A DNA stretch of 64,000 nt from Winogradskya humida (GTDB taxonomy: Bacteria > Actinomycetota > Actinomycetes > Mycobacteriales > Micromonosporaceae), in NCBI RefSeq assembly GCF_016862215.1, contig NZ_BOMN01000142.1, positions 1 to 64,000 of the forward strand, read 5' to 3'. Every line of letters starts with the position of its first letter. Positions within the stretch are counted from its first letter, which is position 1. Below, piece after piece: positions 10,076-19,595 of the stretch. A program made the position numbers and the translations under genes. The notes below the pieces were generated by a model. That model searched no databases, had not been told where the DNA came from, and saw only the letters and a program-made list of their open reading frames with translations.

Positions 10076-10336
10076 CACGTCCACAGACTGCCCAGTGTCG
10101 TTGTCGCCCAGCGCATCCTCGACGACACTCGTATCGATGTGACCGACCTGCACGACGATCAAAGTTATACATGGTCCGGCGATGGACGCACACCACGGAG
10201 CGAAAGCCGACTGTCTCCACTTACCGTGTAACCGTGAGATCGGCAAGGCCTACAGCGGTCGAAATGAAGGACCGGGCGTTGCCGGCTCCGTCCTCCACCA
10301 TGGCGGACACAAGTAAGCGAGGGGACCTTGACCAAG

Positions 10337-11100
10337 GTGACGATCAACAAGCGAGCGATCGCCAAACTCACGCGCGAGATCCAAAAGGAATCGACAAGCA
10401 CCCGATCCGAGTGCCGGTCGAGGCAGACCCCCATATCCATCCCGCCGACCACCATGCCGCCAGCACCACCGTCCACAACAACTTCGGGGTAGTCTTCCAC
10501 GCCAGCGCCGAAGGTGCGCAGGTGGCGACGAACAACAGCGGACAGATCAACCAGCAACAAACTCACGGCGACCAGTTGGCTCCCTGGTTCGAGCCCCTCG
10601 CCCAAACCGTCGCCCTCGTCATGCAAGGCCTCGCCCTGGTGAAGCTCACGGATGACGACCGCCGCGACGCCGAAGAGGCTGCCGCTGAGGTGACCACCGA
10701 CCACCCCAACTCGAGCAAGATCCGCCGCGCGGTCAACGTTCTCAAAGGGGTGCTCGCACCGATCGGCGCCGGCTTGGCGACCGCTACGAACGCCGAGGTC
10801 CAGGAGTGGGCGCGTACCGCCATCGACCAGCTCGGCGCGGCCCTCTACCTACGCGGCCCGTACGAGGGCTGGTTCCGCGCCTCGGCCTCGACGCACGTCC
10901 ATATCGCCGAATTCACCCAGTCCAGTGATGAAGCCTGTCACTCCCGTGCTGACCAGCGGCCTTTGGCTCCCTGCGGTTCCGTACTCTCGGACACCCCTCG
11001 TCCCTGGTCAGCAAGTTGTCAGACGTCGAGCCAAGGGATCCGCTGTGCGGGCGACGATCCGAACGACCCCGGCTGGGTGGGCCACAAGCTGCTCCCATGA
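10337..11100 (+). pseudogene. Hypothetical actinobacterial protein with early frameshift and foreign tail
   Basis: A GTG at 10337 begins TINKRAIAKLTREIQKE, after which protein-like sequence jumps frame to DKHPIRVPVEADP. At the jump the DNA reads GGAATCGAC where GGAATTCGAC would keep frame and give EFD, so one T appears lost near 10392. The body has the pattern VHNNFGVVFHASAEGAQVATNN and a helical DDDRRDAEEAAAEV segment, seen in uncharacterised proteins near actinobacterial conflict genes (my recollection, not a search). After about 10880 the sequence becomes Ser/Cys-rich and unlike a domain, suggesting recombination replaced the natural end. Confidence 0.5.
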
Positions 11101-11261
11101 ATATCACGAGCCTGGCCAATGCGCTTTCGCGAGCTGGGCGCTGTAGGAAACAGCTGCCAGCACTGGCGGTGCCGGCGGGCCGCGCCCGTGCAGGGAACGG
11201 ACCGACGCCGGTGCCGGTGCCGATCAGGGAACCTGCGGCCTTGCAGCGCGGCCCGCTCCCG

Positions 11262-11690
11262 TCATTCACTCGGTCGGCGGGTGAGCACCTCGTCGAGGTA
11301 CTCGCGCCAACGGTGGCTACATTGGCAAACCACGTCGGGGCTGTTGTGCACCTCGCAGTGCTGTTCCGTTTTATGGTGTTGTCCCGGGCAGCGATGGCCA
11401 GCAGCCGGCCACCTGAGGAGAGCGCCAGTGCGGTCACTCCGCCGGCACGACCGTGGTCGCGGACGGCGGATATGTTGCTCAGGTCCGTGATCGGCGGGCC
11501 GCGCGAGTCGAAGAGTCGTACGGATTTGTCCGATGATCCGATGGCGATCCGGCTGCCGTCCCCAGCCCAGGTTGTCCGGGCCGCGAATGTCGGCCAGCTG
11601 TGCTGGCACGCGATCCGGGAGCTTAGGGCATGATCTCCGCCCAGGCGCCGCGCTCGTCCAGGTGGAGGACATTTTGGCCACTACCTGCAA
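11262..11690 (-). pseudogene. Remnant of a WD40-repeat protein
   Basis: One minus-strand frame reads AGDGSRIAIGSSDKSVRLFD and then GGVTALALSSGGRLLAIAAR, two WD40 blades in tandem, ending abruptly after DNTIK where LW would be expected. Gene-like sequence continues in another frame (CEVHNSPDVVCQCSHRWREY) to a stop near 11262. Several frameshifts separate the pieces. It may be debris of a second STAND/WD40 protein like the one at 926-4423, though I see no NTPase part. The flanking 11101-11261 and 11691-11863 show nothing further. Confidence 0.55.
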
Positions 11691-11863
11691 GTGCAGATGA
11701 AGGAAGTCAGACTCACTTCCAACAGGACGTCATGCTCGCGCAAATTCAATCAGCTTGGGCATGCGGGCACGATCCGCAGCGTCACCGCTTGACTATGACA
11801 ACCGCGCGTCGATGACGTAGCGCTCTCCCCTAACCTTGGCTGGTAACGGGGGAAGAGGAGAAC

Positions 11864-14800
11864 ATGCGCTGGTGGGAACGACTACAGGCTTGGTGGGCCG
11901 ACCCGTCGGAGTCTGCCGACGGTGATGTCGCGCTTCTTCCGCTGACGCCGCAGTTCGAGCCGGGGCAGCATGAGGACTATGTCGTACGGCTGGCCTCCGC
12001 CCTAAAGGCCCCGGACATCCGCAACATCGCCCTGACTGGTCGTTACGGTGCGGGTAAGTCGAGCGTCCTGAAGGCGTTCACCGACCAACACACAGGACGC
12101 GTTCTCAACCTCTCCTTGTCGACCCTCGGGCCTTCCGAGGAGGAGAAGTCGACCACCAACCGGATCGAGAAGGAACTCGTCAAACAACTGCTGCACAGCC
12201 AGCCCCAGCGTTTGCTGCCCCGCTCGCATTTCCGACGCATCGACAAGCCGGACTTCCGCCGGGCTATCGCCTTCGCCACGACGCAGGTCGTGGTAGTCGC
12301 GCTGATCCTGTTCTTTGTCGGCCGCTTCCCGCGCCTGACCGGCGCCACCAAGGACCATCCGTGGCCGGTGCGGGCCGGGGCAGTCCTTCTGTTCGGGCTA
12401 CTGACGGTGGCCGTGCTGACGTGGATCCGGCAGGTCGTCCACAACCGGGTCGTCTCCTCCGTGTCTGCCGCCGGGGCCACCGTCGCGCTCGGGGCGAAAG
12501 AGGTCAGCTACTTCGACAAGTATCTCGACGAGATCGTCTACTTCTTCGAGTCGATGAAATTCGACGTCGTTGTCTTCGAGGACCTCGACCGGTTCGACGA
12601 TCCGCACATCTTCGAGGCGCTGCGTGAGCTGAACACTCTGCTCAACGCCTCGCATGCGGCCCAGGGCCGGACGATACGGTTCGTTTACGCGCTCAAGGAC
12701 AGTATTTTCGAGCGGCTGGGCAACGACACCAAGCAGCTCGACGACTCTGCTACGGCCGAGTCGGTGCGGGCGAACCGCACGAAGTTCTTCGACCTGGTCG
12801 TGCCGGTGGTTCCGTTCATAACTCACCGCACGTCTCGCGACCTGCTCACCACTCTGCTGGCTAACCCGGCGCTCGTCCCGGTGACACCCGACCTGGTCGA
12901 CCTGGTTGCGCGGCACATCAGCGACATGCGGCTGCTGAAAAACATTCGCAACGAATACGCCGTATTCGCCGCCCGCTTGATCACGGCGAAGCACGGCGTT
13001 CCTCAACTACGCGCCGATTCGGTCTTCGCGATGATGGTCTACAAGAACGTCCACCTAGCCGACTTTGAGCAGGTCTCGCTGGGCCGCAGCGACCTCGACA
13101 AGCTTTACAAATTCAGCCGTGACCTGGTGAATCAGTCCATTGCAAGGCGACGCGACCGCCTCAGAGAGCTCGCCGATTCCGAGGCGCTGGCCTACGTTCT
13201 TCGGGAGAAGCCCGAACGGTTCGGCCGACGCCTGAACTGGTATGCCGATGTCATCCGGCGCTCCGTCAACCGTCATCAGTACACCCTCATGAGCTACACG
13301 GTCGGCGCCCAAACGTTCACTCCCGCGGAGGCCGAAACCGCGCAGTTCTGGCGAACGCTGATCGCAGACGGAAACGGACCAATCGCAAACTTCCATCAGT
13401 ACAGCTCGCCCTGGGCAGTGTCCATCCCGTTGGCCGATATCCGCGAGCTCTTCCGGGCCGAACTGGACCTGGACGACTGGGACGCCCGCGAACGTCAGGC
13501 ACGGGACGCCGAACGTGAAGAGGTGAGCGCGGAGATCCCGGCGCTGCGGAAGGCCGACTTTGCCGACCTGGCCGCGAAGCCCGCCTTCACTCTCACCCGC
13601 GAGATCGCGGAGGACACCTTCGAGACGCTCCTCAAGGAGACAATTCGCTCCGAGGTTGCCCGCGATCTGATCCGCCGCGGCTTCATCGATCAGAACTTCG
13701 CCCTCTACGTAGCCCAGTATTACGGCGAGCGGGTCTCCCTCCGCGCCATGAACTTCATCGTGCAGCACGTGCAGCCCAACATCCCCGATACGTACTACGC
13801 CTTCGACGGCCCGGACGACATCGCCGGGGTCCTGCGGGAAACCAAGGCAGAATTCCTCGACCTGAACAGCGCCTACAACATCGAAATCCTGGACCACCTG
13901 CTAGCAAGTCAGCACCCTGGCGCCCGGACCGTCCTCAACCGCCTTGCCGAGATCGATGGCCCGACCGAGCAGGCCTTCCTCCAGGCCTACCTGAGCGGCG
14001 GAGCGCAGGCCGTGGAGGCTGTCCGGCGGCTGTCCGGCCCGTGGCCGCCGATCCTGAGCCGGATTCTGCGGGTCCCCGACCTCCTGCCGGAACGCCGGCT
14101 CGACCTGGTCGACGTGGGAGTCGCGCATGCTGATCCGAATCTCGATCGGCAGACTGAGGAGCAGGTGACCACCTACCTCCAGGACAACTACGCTCGCCTG
14201 ACCTGCCTGACCCAACCAGCCGACGAGCCATCGGCGCGCAACGCGGTCGCGCTACTGAGGCAGGTTCGGGTGATGATCGACGACCTGAGCGTTCTCGATC
14301 ACGGAGTACGTGCCCTGGTCGTCGCCGACAGCATGTACACCCTCACCGCCGGGAACCTGCACAGCGCGCTGCACAATCCGCCGACCCTGAGCCTGGACAC
14401 CATCCAGGCGATCGAACCGACCGTCTATAGCTACTGCATCAACAATCCCGCCGACTACCTGACCGCGGTCGAAAACGACAAGCCCACGACGATGACGGTC
14501 GCGGATCCCGGCACCTTCGCGGACATCGTCACGGATATCTCCGGTTGGGAGACCGGACTGGCCGAGCGAGTCTGCCGCGCCGCGTCGACGCAGTGCCGGA
14601 TCGAGCATCTCGCGGAGGTACCCACGGAGGTATGGCCCGCGCTGGCTCGCTCCCGGCGATTCCCGGCGACGGTGACCAACACTGCCGCATACATCGAGTT
14701 GGTCAGCGGGGTCGACGCGGATCTGGCCGGCCTGCTCGTCGACGCAGGCACAACTATCACTCCCGCCGGTGAGCCCGATCCGCTCGCCGAGCAGAAGACG

Positions 14801-15511
14801 CTGGTCGCCGTAACGATCCTTCGCAGCCGAGCGACGATCCCCGCCCCCAAGACCCGCGCCGCGTTGGTCACCACGCTCGCCCTGACCGAGTCGATCGCCG
14901 CGAGCAACGTCGAGCCCGAGGACGGCCCCCTGCTCGGCGAGCTGCTCCGCCACCAGATCTGCGACGACACCGCCGAACTGTTCCAACGGTTCGCAACCAG
15001 CGACTGGGAGACTCTGCAGTACGGCATCGAAAACTCGGCGAAGTTCGTCGACTTCGCCGCGCCCGCCCTGCTCGATGAGGACATGACGGCCCGGCTACTG
15101 GGCAGCGCCTCGATTAGCCAAATCGTCCGGCAAGCCGTCCTATCTCGGCTGGACGAGTTCGTTCCGACCGACCATCGCGATGCGCTGCTGGCCGCCGGGA
15201 GCTTCGCCGCGACGGCCCAGTTGCCGCTAGGCCCCGCCCAACTGGAACGGATCGCCCACGCAACCCGCCACGCGGCGGTGGTGGTCCCGCTGGTCAACCA
15301 GCTCGGGAACGCCATCTCGACGAACCAGATCATCGCTATCCTTACGAACCTCGGGAACCAGTACGCCGATCTGGGCACCCCGGCCGCATCGTTAGCCTTC
15401 CCGAACGACCCCCATCACCTCCGGGTTCTCACCCGGCTCAAGGAGGAGGGACTGCTGTCAAAGTTGACCAGACGCCCCGCCAAATCCCAGATCAGCGTCA
15501 CGGTCGCCTGA
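11864..15511 (+). CDS. YobI/KAP-type membrane P-loop NTPase (1215 aa)
   Basis: KAP-related NTPases are membrane-anchored ATPases with a suspected defence role; the YobI branch is uncharacterised. Walker A is GRYGAGKS (59-66). Two transmembrane helices (about 130-152 and 165-186) sit between Walker A and Walker B, the KAP hallmark. Walker B is VVVFEDLDRFDD (about 235-246). A sensor-like region follows (FVYALKDSIF) and DMRLLKNIRNEYAVF matches the YobI pattern after the NTPase core. Residues ~430-1215 are a long helical, Asp/Glu/Leu-rich C-terminal part with no known domain. The ATG at 11864 follows GGAAGAGGAG. It stands alone, with no partner gene on its strand. Confidence 0.8.
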   Translation: MRWWERLQAWWADPSESADGDVALLPLTPQFEPGQHEDYVVRLASALKAPDIRNIALTGRYGAGKSSVLKAFTDQHTGRVLNLSLSTLGPSEEEKSTTNRIEKELVKQLLHSQPQRLLPRSHFRRIDKPDFRRAIAFATTQVVVVALILFFVGRFPRLTGATKDHPWPVRAGAVLLFGLLTVAVLTWIRQVVHNRVVSSVSAAGATVALGAKEVSYFDKYLDEIVYFFESMKFDVVVFEDLDRFDDPHIFEALRELNTLLNASHAAQGRTIRFVYALKDSIFERLGNDTKQLDDSATAESVRANRTKFFDLVVPVVPFITHRTSRDLLTTLLANPALVPVTPDLVDLVARHISDMRLLKNIRNEYAVFAARLITAKHGVPQLRADSVFAMMVYKNVHLADFEQVSLGRSDLDKLYKFSRDLVNQSIARRRDRLRELADSEALAYVLREKPERFGRRLNWYADVIRRSVNRHQYTLMSYTVGAQTFTPAEAETAQFWRTLIADGNGPIANFHQYSSPWAVSIPLADIRELFRAELDLDDWDARERQARDAEREEVSAEIPALRKADFADLAAKPAFTLTREIAEDTFETLLKETIRSEVARDLIRRGFIDQNFALYVAQYYGERVSLRAMNFIVQHVQPNIPDTYYAFDGPDDIAGVLRETKAEFLDLNSAYNIEILDHLLASQHPGARTVLNRLAEIDGPTEQAFLQAYLSGGAQAVEAVRRLSGPWPPILSRILRVPDLLPERRLDLVDVGVAHADPNLDRQTEEQVTTYLQDNYARLTCLTQPADEPSARNAVALLRQVRVMIDDLSVLDHGVRALVVADSMYTLTAGNLHSALHNPPTLSLDTIQAIEPTVYSYCINNPADYLTAVENDKPTTMTVADPGTFADIVTDISGWETGLAERVCRAASTQCRIEHLAEVPTEVWPALARSRRFPATVTNTAAYIELVSGVDADLAGLLVDAGTTITPAGEPDPLAEQKTLVAVTILRSRATIPAPKTRAALVTTLALTESIAASNVEPEDGPLLGELLRHQICDDTAELFQRFATSDWETLQYGIENSAKFVDFAAPALLDEDMTARLLGSASISQIVRQAVLSRLDEFVPTDHRDALLAAGSFAATAQLPLGPAQLERIAHATRHAAVVVPLVNQLGNAISTNQIIAILTNLGNQYADLGTPAASLAFPNDPHHLRVLTRLKEEGLLSKLTRRPAKSQISVTVA

Positions 15512-16072
15512 ACTTTGGCCCAAAGGTTCTCTCGGGAGACCTTGAGGTTATGGGAGGTGCCTCGCTGGGCTATGAATAGGGGTTCCACCGGCGGCGCAGG
15601 ACGCACTTGATGAGCTGGTTGGCGACTCGGGCGAGGCCCTACCGGTAGGCCGGGACGAAGGGGCGGGCACGGTGGAGGACACGGAGTTGGTCATTGCGCG
15701 ATTGACCTCGGTTTGGCGGGCAGCAGTGGCTGGCACAGACGGTCGACGATTCGTCGTTGGATTAGCCCTGGGTGACGAGGTGGAGAACGTGGTGTAGCTG
15801 AGCTCTGCCAGCGGGCCGACTGCCGGGCGCAGTGAATCCGGGGACACCTCATATTCGGACGTTGTCGGTGTCTGTGATCCATCATCGGTATTGTCGACCA
15901 GCAAGCCACTTTCTAACGCCGCATGAAGCTAACCCGCTCGGGTCCCGATGCAACGGCTGCGGTTCAGCGCGAAGTGGCAGGCATGGCGCTTGATGGCGTG
16001 CGGTAGGTCGTCTCAACATGTCTCGTCGAGGTCGATGGCCCCGGTCGAGTGACGGTCATCCGTGGCTGGCGG
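15512..16072. other. Intergenic region with a possible gene fragment
   Basis: On the plus strand, 15577-15796 reads as acidic, protein-like sequence (DALDELVGDSGEAL, then RLTSVWRAAVAGTDGRRFVV and a TAG), but the frame is preceded by a TGA and has no start codon before a late GTG. It may be the tail of a lost gene. The rest shows nothing I can support. Confidence 0.35.
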
Positions 16073-16108
16073 CCGGGTCGGCGGTCGTTGGACCAGCCGC
16101 CGACCCGG
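16073..16108 (-). terminator. 12-bp perfect hairpin after the 43-aa peptide gene
   Basis: CCGGGTCGGCGG (16073-16084) and its exact complement (16097-16108) flank a 12-base loop, starting 12 bases beyond the stop of the short minus-strand gene. Confidence 0.6.
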
Positions 16109-16120
16109 GCGGCGCATGAT

Positions 16121-16252
16121 TTACAGGAGCAGGTGCCAGCTGATCACCGCGATCAGCATCAGGACTGTCAGACGGGCAGTCCGGGCGTTGCTACTCAGAG
16201 AGTAACGGATGGTCTTACCTGTTTCAGTGACGGCAGCCAAACTGTTGATCAT
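16121..16252 (-). CDS. 43-residue single-pass membrane peptide
   Basis: An ATG at 16252 is preceded by a near-perfect ribosome site (AGGAGG, 5 bases upstream). The product starts MINSLAAVTETGKTIRYSLS and ends in a hydrophobic helix (TVLMLIAVISWHLLL), so it is probably a membrane microprotein with an N-terminal cytoplasmic segment. A strong hairpin lies just after the stop. Gene-like signals on both sides make this more convincing than its length suggests. Function unknown; a type I toxin or a small regulator would have this shape, but no antitoxin RNA is evident. Confidence 0.6.
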   Translation of the reverse strand: MINSLAAVTETGKTIRYSLSSNARTARLTVLMLIAVISWHLLL

Positions 16253-16362
16253 GATGTCCTCCTATGGCGAGTCGAGAGCGGGCTGCTCTCTCTGCTGAGG
16301 ATGGTGGGGAGGCGTAGCCGGTCGCTAACTGCTCTGCAGCGAATTCGATGTAATCTCTAAGT

Positions 16363-17238
16363 GTGGAGGCCGAGGAACAGTGCACCATCGACAGCGTGCT
16401 CTCAGCGGCCTCTCTCCGAGGCCATGATGTAGGCCCGCGCCTATTGACTGACTGGGTAGCACGCGGGCTGCTCGATCATCCCCAGAAGCGGCCCTTGGGT
16501 CATGCCCGGGGCTCCTTGCCAGCCATATACACCCCGCAACAGCGGGACCTCTTCCTGGCCTTGCTCGACAAGAGGCGCGACGGTGCAAAGCACATCAAAA
16601 CCCTGGCCAAGATCCCGATTTGGTTCTGGCTTTACTACGGTGATGATTGGGTACCGACCCGGCAGGTCTCCCGCGCCTTGAAGTCCTGGCTAGGTGATTA
16701 TTCCGTGAGCACTAAGGCGGCGGCCCGCGACGCTACCGCGATGATTAAACAGTTCGATCATCCGGATGCCACTCTGGTTGCCAGACGAAGACTTCACCTA
16801 GTTCTGACCGAAGTGGCCAAGAAGAGGCGAATCGTCGACAGAGCCGGCCTGGAGCGAGCCGTCCGCGACGTCTTCGAGCCCGCGAATGTCTTCGGCGCGG
16901 TACGCAGAGGCGCTGGTCCATCGGCGATGCCAGTAAGTGCCGATGGCGTTGTTCCACTCATCGAGGCCCGCCTGTCCAGCGCCCACGCAATCAGAGGTGC
17001 TTGCCTTGACGAAGTATTTCTGAATCGCGCTCGCGACGAATTTAGACTCGGTCGGGCTGAATACGTCAGGATGCTTCCTCATCTGAGGGCGCAAGCCGGT
17101 GAGCAGCACGCCTCGATGTTTTACGCCGATACCCCCGAGAGCCAGCTAAGGGACTGCGCGAACGACTTCCAAACGCTTCTTGGATTTATGCTGCTCGCTG
17201 CGAAGCGAGAGGCACGCGCGGCGAGTTCAGCCCCGTGA
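16363..17238 (+). CDS. Hypothetical protein with MerR-like N-terminal helix-turn-helix
   Basis: From a GTG at 16363 the protein runs 291 residues. The first ~75 residues (LLTDWVARGLLDHPQKR, then YTPQQRDLFLALL) follow the MerR-type pattern in which a first wing ends at the Tyr-Thr-Pro segment. The remaining ~200 residues are helical and basic with no known domain. The last bases overlap the next gene (GTGA), so both are probably cotranscribed. A transcription regulator with a private effector domain is likely; the target is unknown. Confidence 0.6.
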   Translation: MEAEEQCTIDSVLSAASLRGHDVGPRLLTDWVARGLLDHPQKRPLGHARGSLPAIYTPQQRDLFLALLDKRRDGAKHIKTLAKIPIWFWLYYGDDWVPTRQVSRALKSWLGDYSVSTKAAARDATAMIKQFDHPDATLVARRRLHLVLTEVAKKRRIVDRAGLERAVRDVFEPANVFGAVRRGAGPSAMPVSADGVVPLIEARLSSAHAIRGACLDEVFLNRARDEFRLGRAEYVRMLPHLRAQAGEQHASMFYADTPESQLRDCANDFQTLLGFMLLAAKREARAASSAP

Positions 17239-17471
17239 CGGAGGGCGAGCTACTCGTCCGAGCCCTCAATTCCTACCTGGATCTGGCCCAAGCCGTGAGC
17301 ATGTTCTTCGCCGCCGATCGGAAGCTCTGCCAGTGGCAGGACGGTGTAACCACCCAAGCGGTCCATTTGCTGGCCGAAGCGCAACTGGCACTCTCGCGGC
17401 ATCCCGACGAGGCACGGCGAGCTGTCGAGCGGGCAGTTGTGGCCGTGATCGGCTGCCCGTCGATGCCATGA
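17235..17471 (+). CDS. Small hypothetical helical protein (78 aa)
   Basis: The GTG start overlaps the stop of the MerR-like gene by 4 bases, indicating translational coupling. The product is an all-helical acidic protein (ALNSYLDLAQAVSMFFAADR, ALSRHPDEARRAVERAV) resembling a TPR-like or bundle fold. No family recognised. It may bind the upstream regulator. Confidence 0.6.
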   Translation: MTEGELLVRALNSYLDLAQAVSMFFAADRKLCQWQDGVTTQAVHLLAEAQLALSRHPDEARRAVERAVVAVIGCPSMP

Positions 17472-17562
17472 CGTGTGGGCCATTATCGATCTGCACAGCA
17501 GGGCCGTCACTTGGGTGGCCTACGAATGATCACCACGGAGGTCTGCTAGGTCATCTGTGTTG

Positions 17563-19158
17563 TCAGTATCGGAAGGTGGCGACCAGGGCGGTCAGCTGGG
17601 TGGACATGCGGGCCAGTTCGGCGGTGGCGACCTGGGTTTCGGTGACGCCTTCGCTGGTGGTGCGGGCTGATTCGGCGACGCCGGTGATGGTGTGGGAGAT
17701 GTCGCCGGTGCCCATGGCCGCTTCGGAGACGCTGCGGTTCATCTCGGCGGTGGTGGCGGTCTGTTCTTCGACGGCGGAAGCGATGGTGGTCTGGAAGTCG
17801 CTGATGCGGGTGATCACGCCGGTGATCTCTTCGATGGCGGTGACCGCGCCGCCCGCGTCGGCTTGAATGGCCTCGACCCGGCGGGAGATCTCCTCGGTGG
17901 CCTTCGCGGTCTCCTGGGCCAGATCCTTGACCTCGGAGGCAACGACAGCGAAGCCTTTACCGGCCTCGCCGGCGCGGGCGGCTTCGATGGTCGCGTTGAG
18001 GGCCAGGAGGTTGGTCTGCTCGGCGATCGAGGTGATGACCTTGATGACGTTGCCGATCTCGGCTGACGAGTCACCGAGCTTGTTCATGGTGACCGAGGTC
18101 TGGGTGGCCGCGGCGACCGCTTCAGCGGCGACGCGGGCGGCCTCGGTGGCGTTCTGCGAGATCTCCCGGATGGACGCGGCCATCTCTTCGCCGCCGGCGG
18201 AGACGGTGCCGACGCTGGCCGAGACCTGTTCGGCGGCGGAGGCCACGCTCTGGGCCTGGACGGAGGTTTCCTCGGCTGAGCCGGCGATCTGGCGGGCGGT
18301 CGCGGAGATTTCCTCGGTGGCGCTGGCGAGGGAGACCGCGGAGGTGTCGATGGTGCCCACGGTGGCACGAAGTTTTTCGACGGCGGTGTCGAGGGCGCGG
18401 CCCATTCGTCCAGGTTCGTCGCGGCTGGTCAGGCCGCTGCTGCGGGTCAGGTCGCCGCCGGCGAGGGCGTTGCAGACCTCTTCGACGCGGGCCAGGGGGC
18501 GCACGATCGAGCGGGACACGAACAGGCCGGTGAACCCGGCGACGATCAGGCCACCCAGCAGCAGGGCAACCGACAGGGTACGGCTTGACGTGTACGCGTC
18601 CTGCGCTGATCTGGCGGCGGTGGCGGCGTCGGTGGTTTCGGCGGCGGTGAGCTGGTCGACGGCCGTAGTGATCGTGTTCATGATGGGTAGCACGTCGGTG
18701 TCGCGGACCCTCGTCCAGGCGGTGATGTCGTGGGTGGCGCCCGCGGGTAGCAGTTGGCCGGTGACCATCGTGGTGTAGGCCGCCCATTGCGTTTTCAGGG
18801 TGGCGATGACGGTGGTGTCTCCGGCGGACTGGCTGGCCGAGTAGGCGGCGAGGTCGGTGTCGAAGTCGCTGCTGTCGGTGGTGAAGGCGTCATCGTATTT
18901 GGTGGCCGTTGCCGGGGTCAGGGCGAGGGCCTGGTTCGATACGTCGAGGCGGGCCTTGAGTACCGCCCCGCGGACCTGTTCGATCGCGGCGACCGCGAGC
19001 AGGTTGCGGCGGTAGATTCGTTGGGCGGAGCCACTGGCCCGCGACAGTGCCACCAGGCCGGAAATCCCGACAGTGAGGGCGACCAGGGCGGCCAGCCCGA
19101 CCGCGGTGAGGATTTTGACGCTGGTGGGCAGGTCGCCGAATCGACGTGTGGTGGCCAT
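17563..19158 (-). CDS. Methyl-accepting chemotaxis protein
   Basis: This transmembrane receptor couples a periplasmic-side sensor to CheA/CheW. It is 531 residues: TM1 about 16-38, an extracytoplasmic four-helix-bundle sensor (about 40-195) with no obvious ligand motif, TM2 about 197-220, HAMP, then the signalling hairpin with the conserved tip EQTNLLALNATIEAARAGEA and flanking methylation helices. The ATG at 19158 follows GGAGGAAGG. It is a close paralogue of the receptor at 19596-21155, differing mainly in the sensor. No che or flagellar genes are in the window. Confidence 0.93.
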   Translation of the reverse strand: MATTRRFGDLPTSVKILTAVGLAALVALTVGISGLVALSRASGSAQRIYRRNLLAVAAIEQVRGAVLKARLDVSNQALALTPATATKYDDAFTTDSSDFDTDLAAYSASQSAGDTTVIATLKTQWAAYTTMVTGQLLPAGATHDITAWTRVRDTDVLPIMNTITTAVDQLTAAETTDAATAARSAQDAYTSSRTLSVALLLGGLIVAGFTGLFVSRSIVRPLARVEEVCNALAGGDLTRSSGLTSRDEPGRMGRALDTAVEKLRATVGTIDTSAVSLASATEEISATARQIAGSAEETSVQAQSVASAAEQVSASVGTVSAGGEEMAASIREISQNATEAARVAAEAVAAATQTSVTMNKLGDSSAEIGNVIKVITSIAEQTNLLALNATIEAARAGEAGKGFAVVASEVKDLAQETAKATEEISRRVEAIQADAGGAVTAIEEITGVITRISDFQTTIASAVEEQTATTAEMNRSVSEAAMGTGDISHTITGVAESARTTSEGVTETQVATAELARMSTQLTALVATFRY

Positions 19159-19259
19159 GGCAGGGGTGCCTTCCTCCGGGGCGCGGCCGGTGGCCGCTCG
19201 TGCTTGCCCACCATCGGCGTCGGCTAGGGGCCTCTGCAGTGATACTTTCTGTGAAGTTG

Positions 19260-19540
19260 CTGTAGCGCATGGTGCAATCTGGGTGCGCCGAACTCCGGGC
19301 CGTCAGGCTGGCGCCAGCGCTCCTCTGGCGGGAAAGCGGCTCGCCCGTTGTCCGGCGGATCGGGTCGGCGTCGCTTCTCAGCAGTGATGTGTCTGCCCAG
19401 AAACGCCGGGTTGCCGGACGGGAATGCTGCCCGGTGCAATCCGGGTGGGGTGGTGGCGAGACCTGCGGTGTCCCGGGTGGCCGCCGCGCTGACCTTGATC
19501 CTCGTCGCCGGTCTGCTTCTTACGGTCTTCAGCAGGCCTG
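19260..19540 (+). pseudogene. Truncated duplicate of the GGDEF-EAL leader and gene start
   Basis: This stretch is a diverged copy of 21595-21810. Shared blocks are CCGGGTTGCCGgACGGGAA (19407-19425) and GGTGGCGAGACCT, and both copies lead into a similar hydrophobic N-terminus (here VSRVAAALTLILVAGLLLTV). Here the protein stops being gene-like after about 40 residues and runs into the terminator of the neighbouring receptor, so only leader plus first membrane helix remain. Confidence 0.5.
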
Positions 19541-19547
19541 CCCGGAC

Positions 19548-19583
19548 GCGCCTGCCTCCGACGGAGCCGTCGAGGGCAGGCGC
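19548..19583 (-). terminator. Terminator hairpin of the second receptor gene
   Basis: GCGCCTGCC (19548-19556) pairs with GGCAGGCGC (19575-19583), extended inward by CGACGG/CCGTCG. It starts 12 bases past the receptor stop. No U-tract follows. Confidence 0.7.
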
Positions 19584-19595
19584 ATTGTCATGTGC

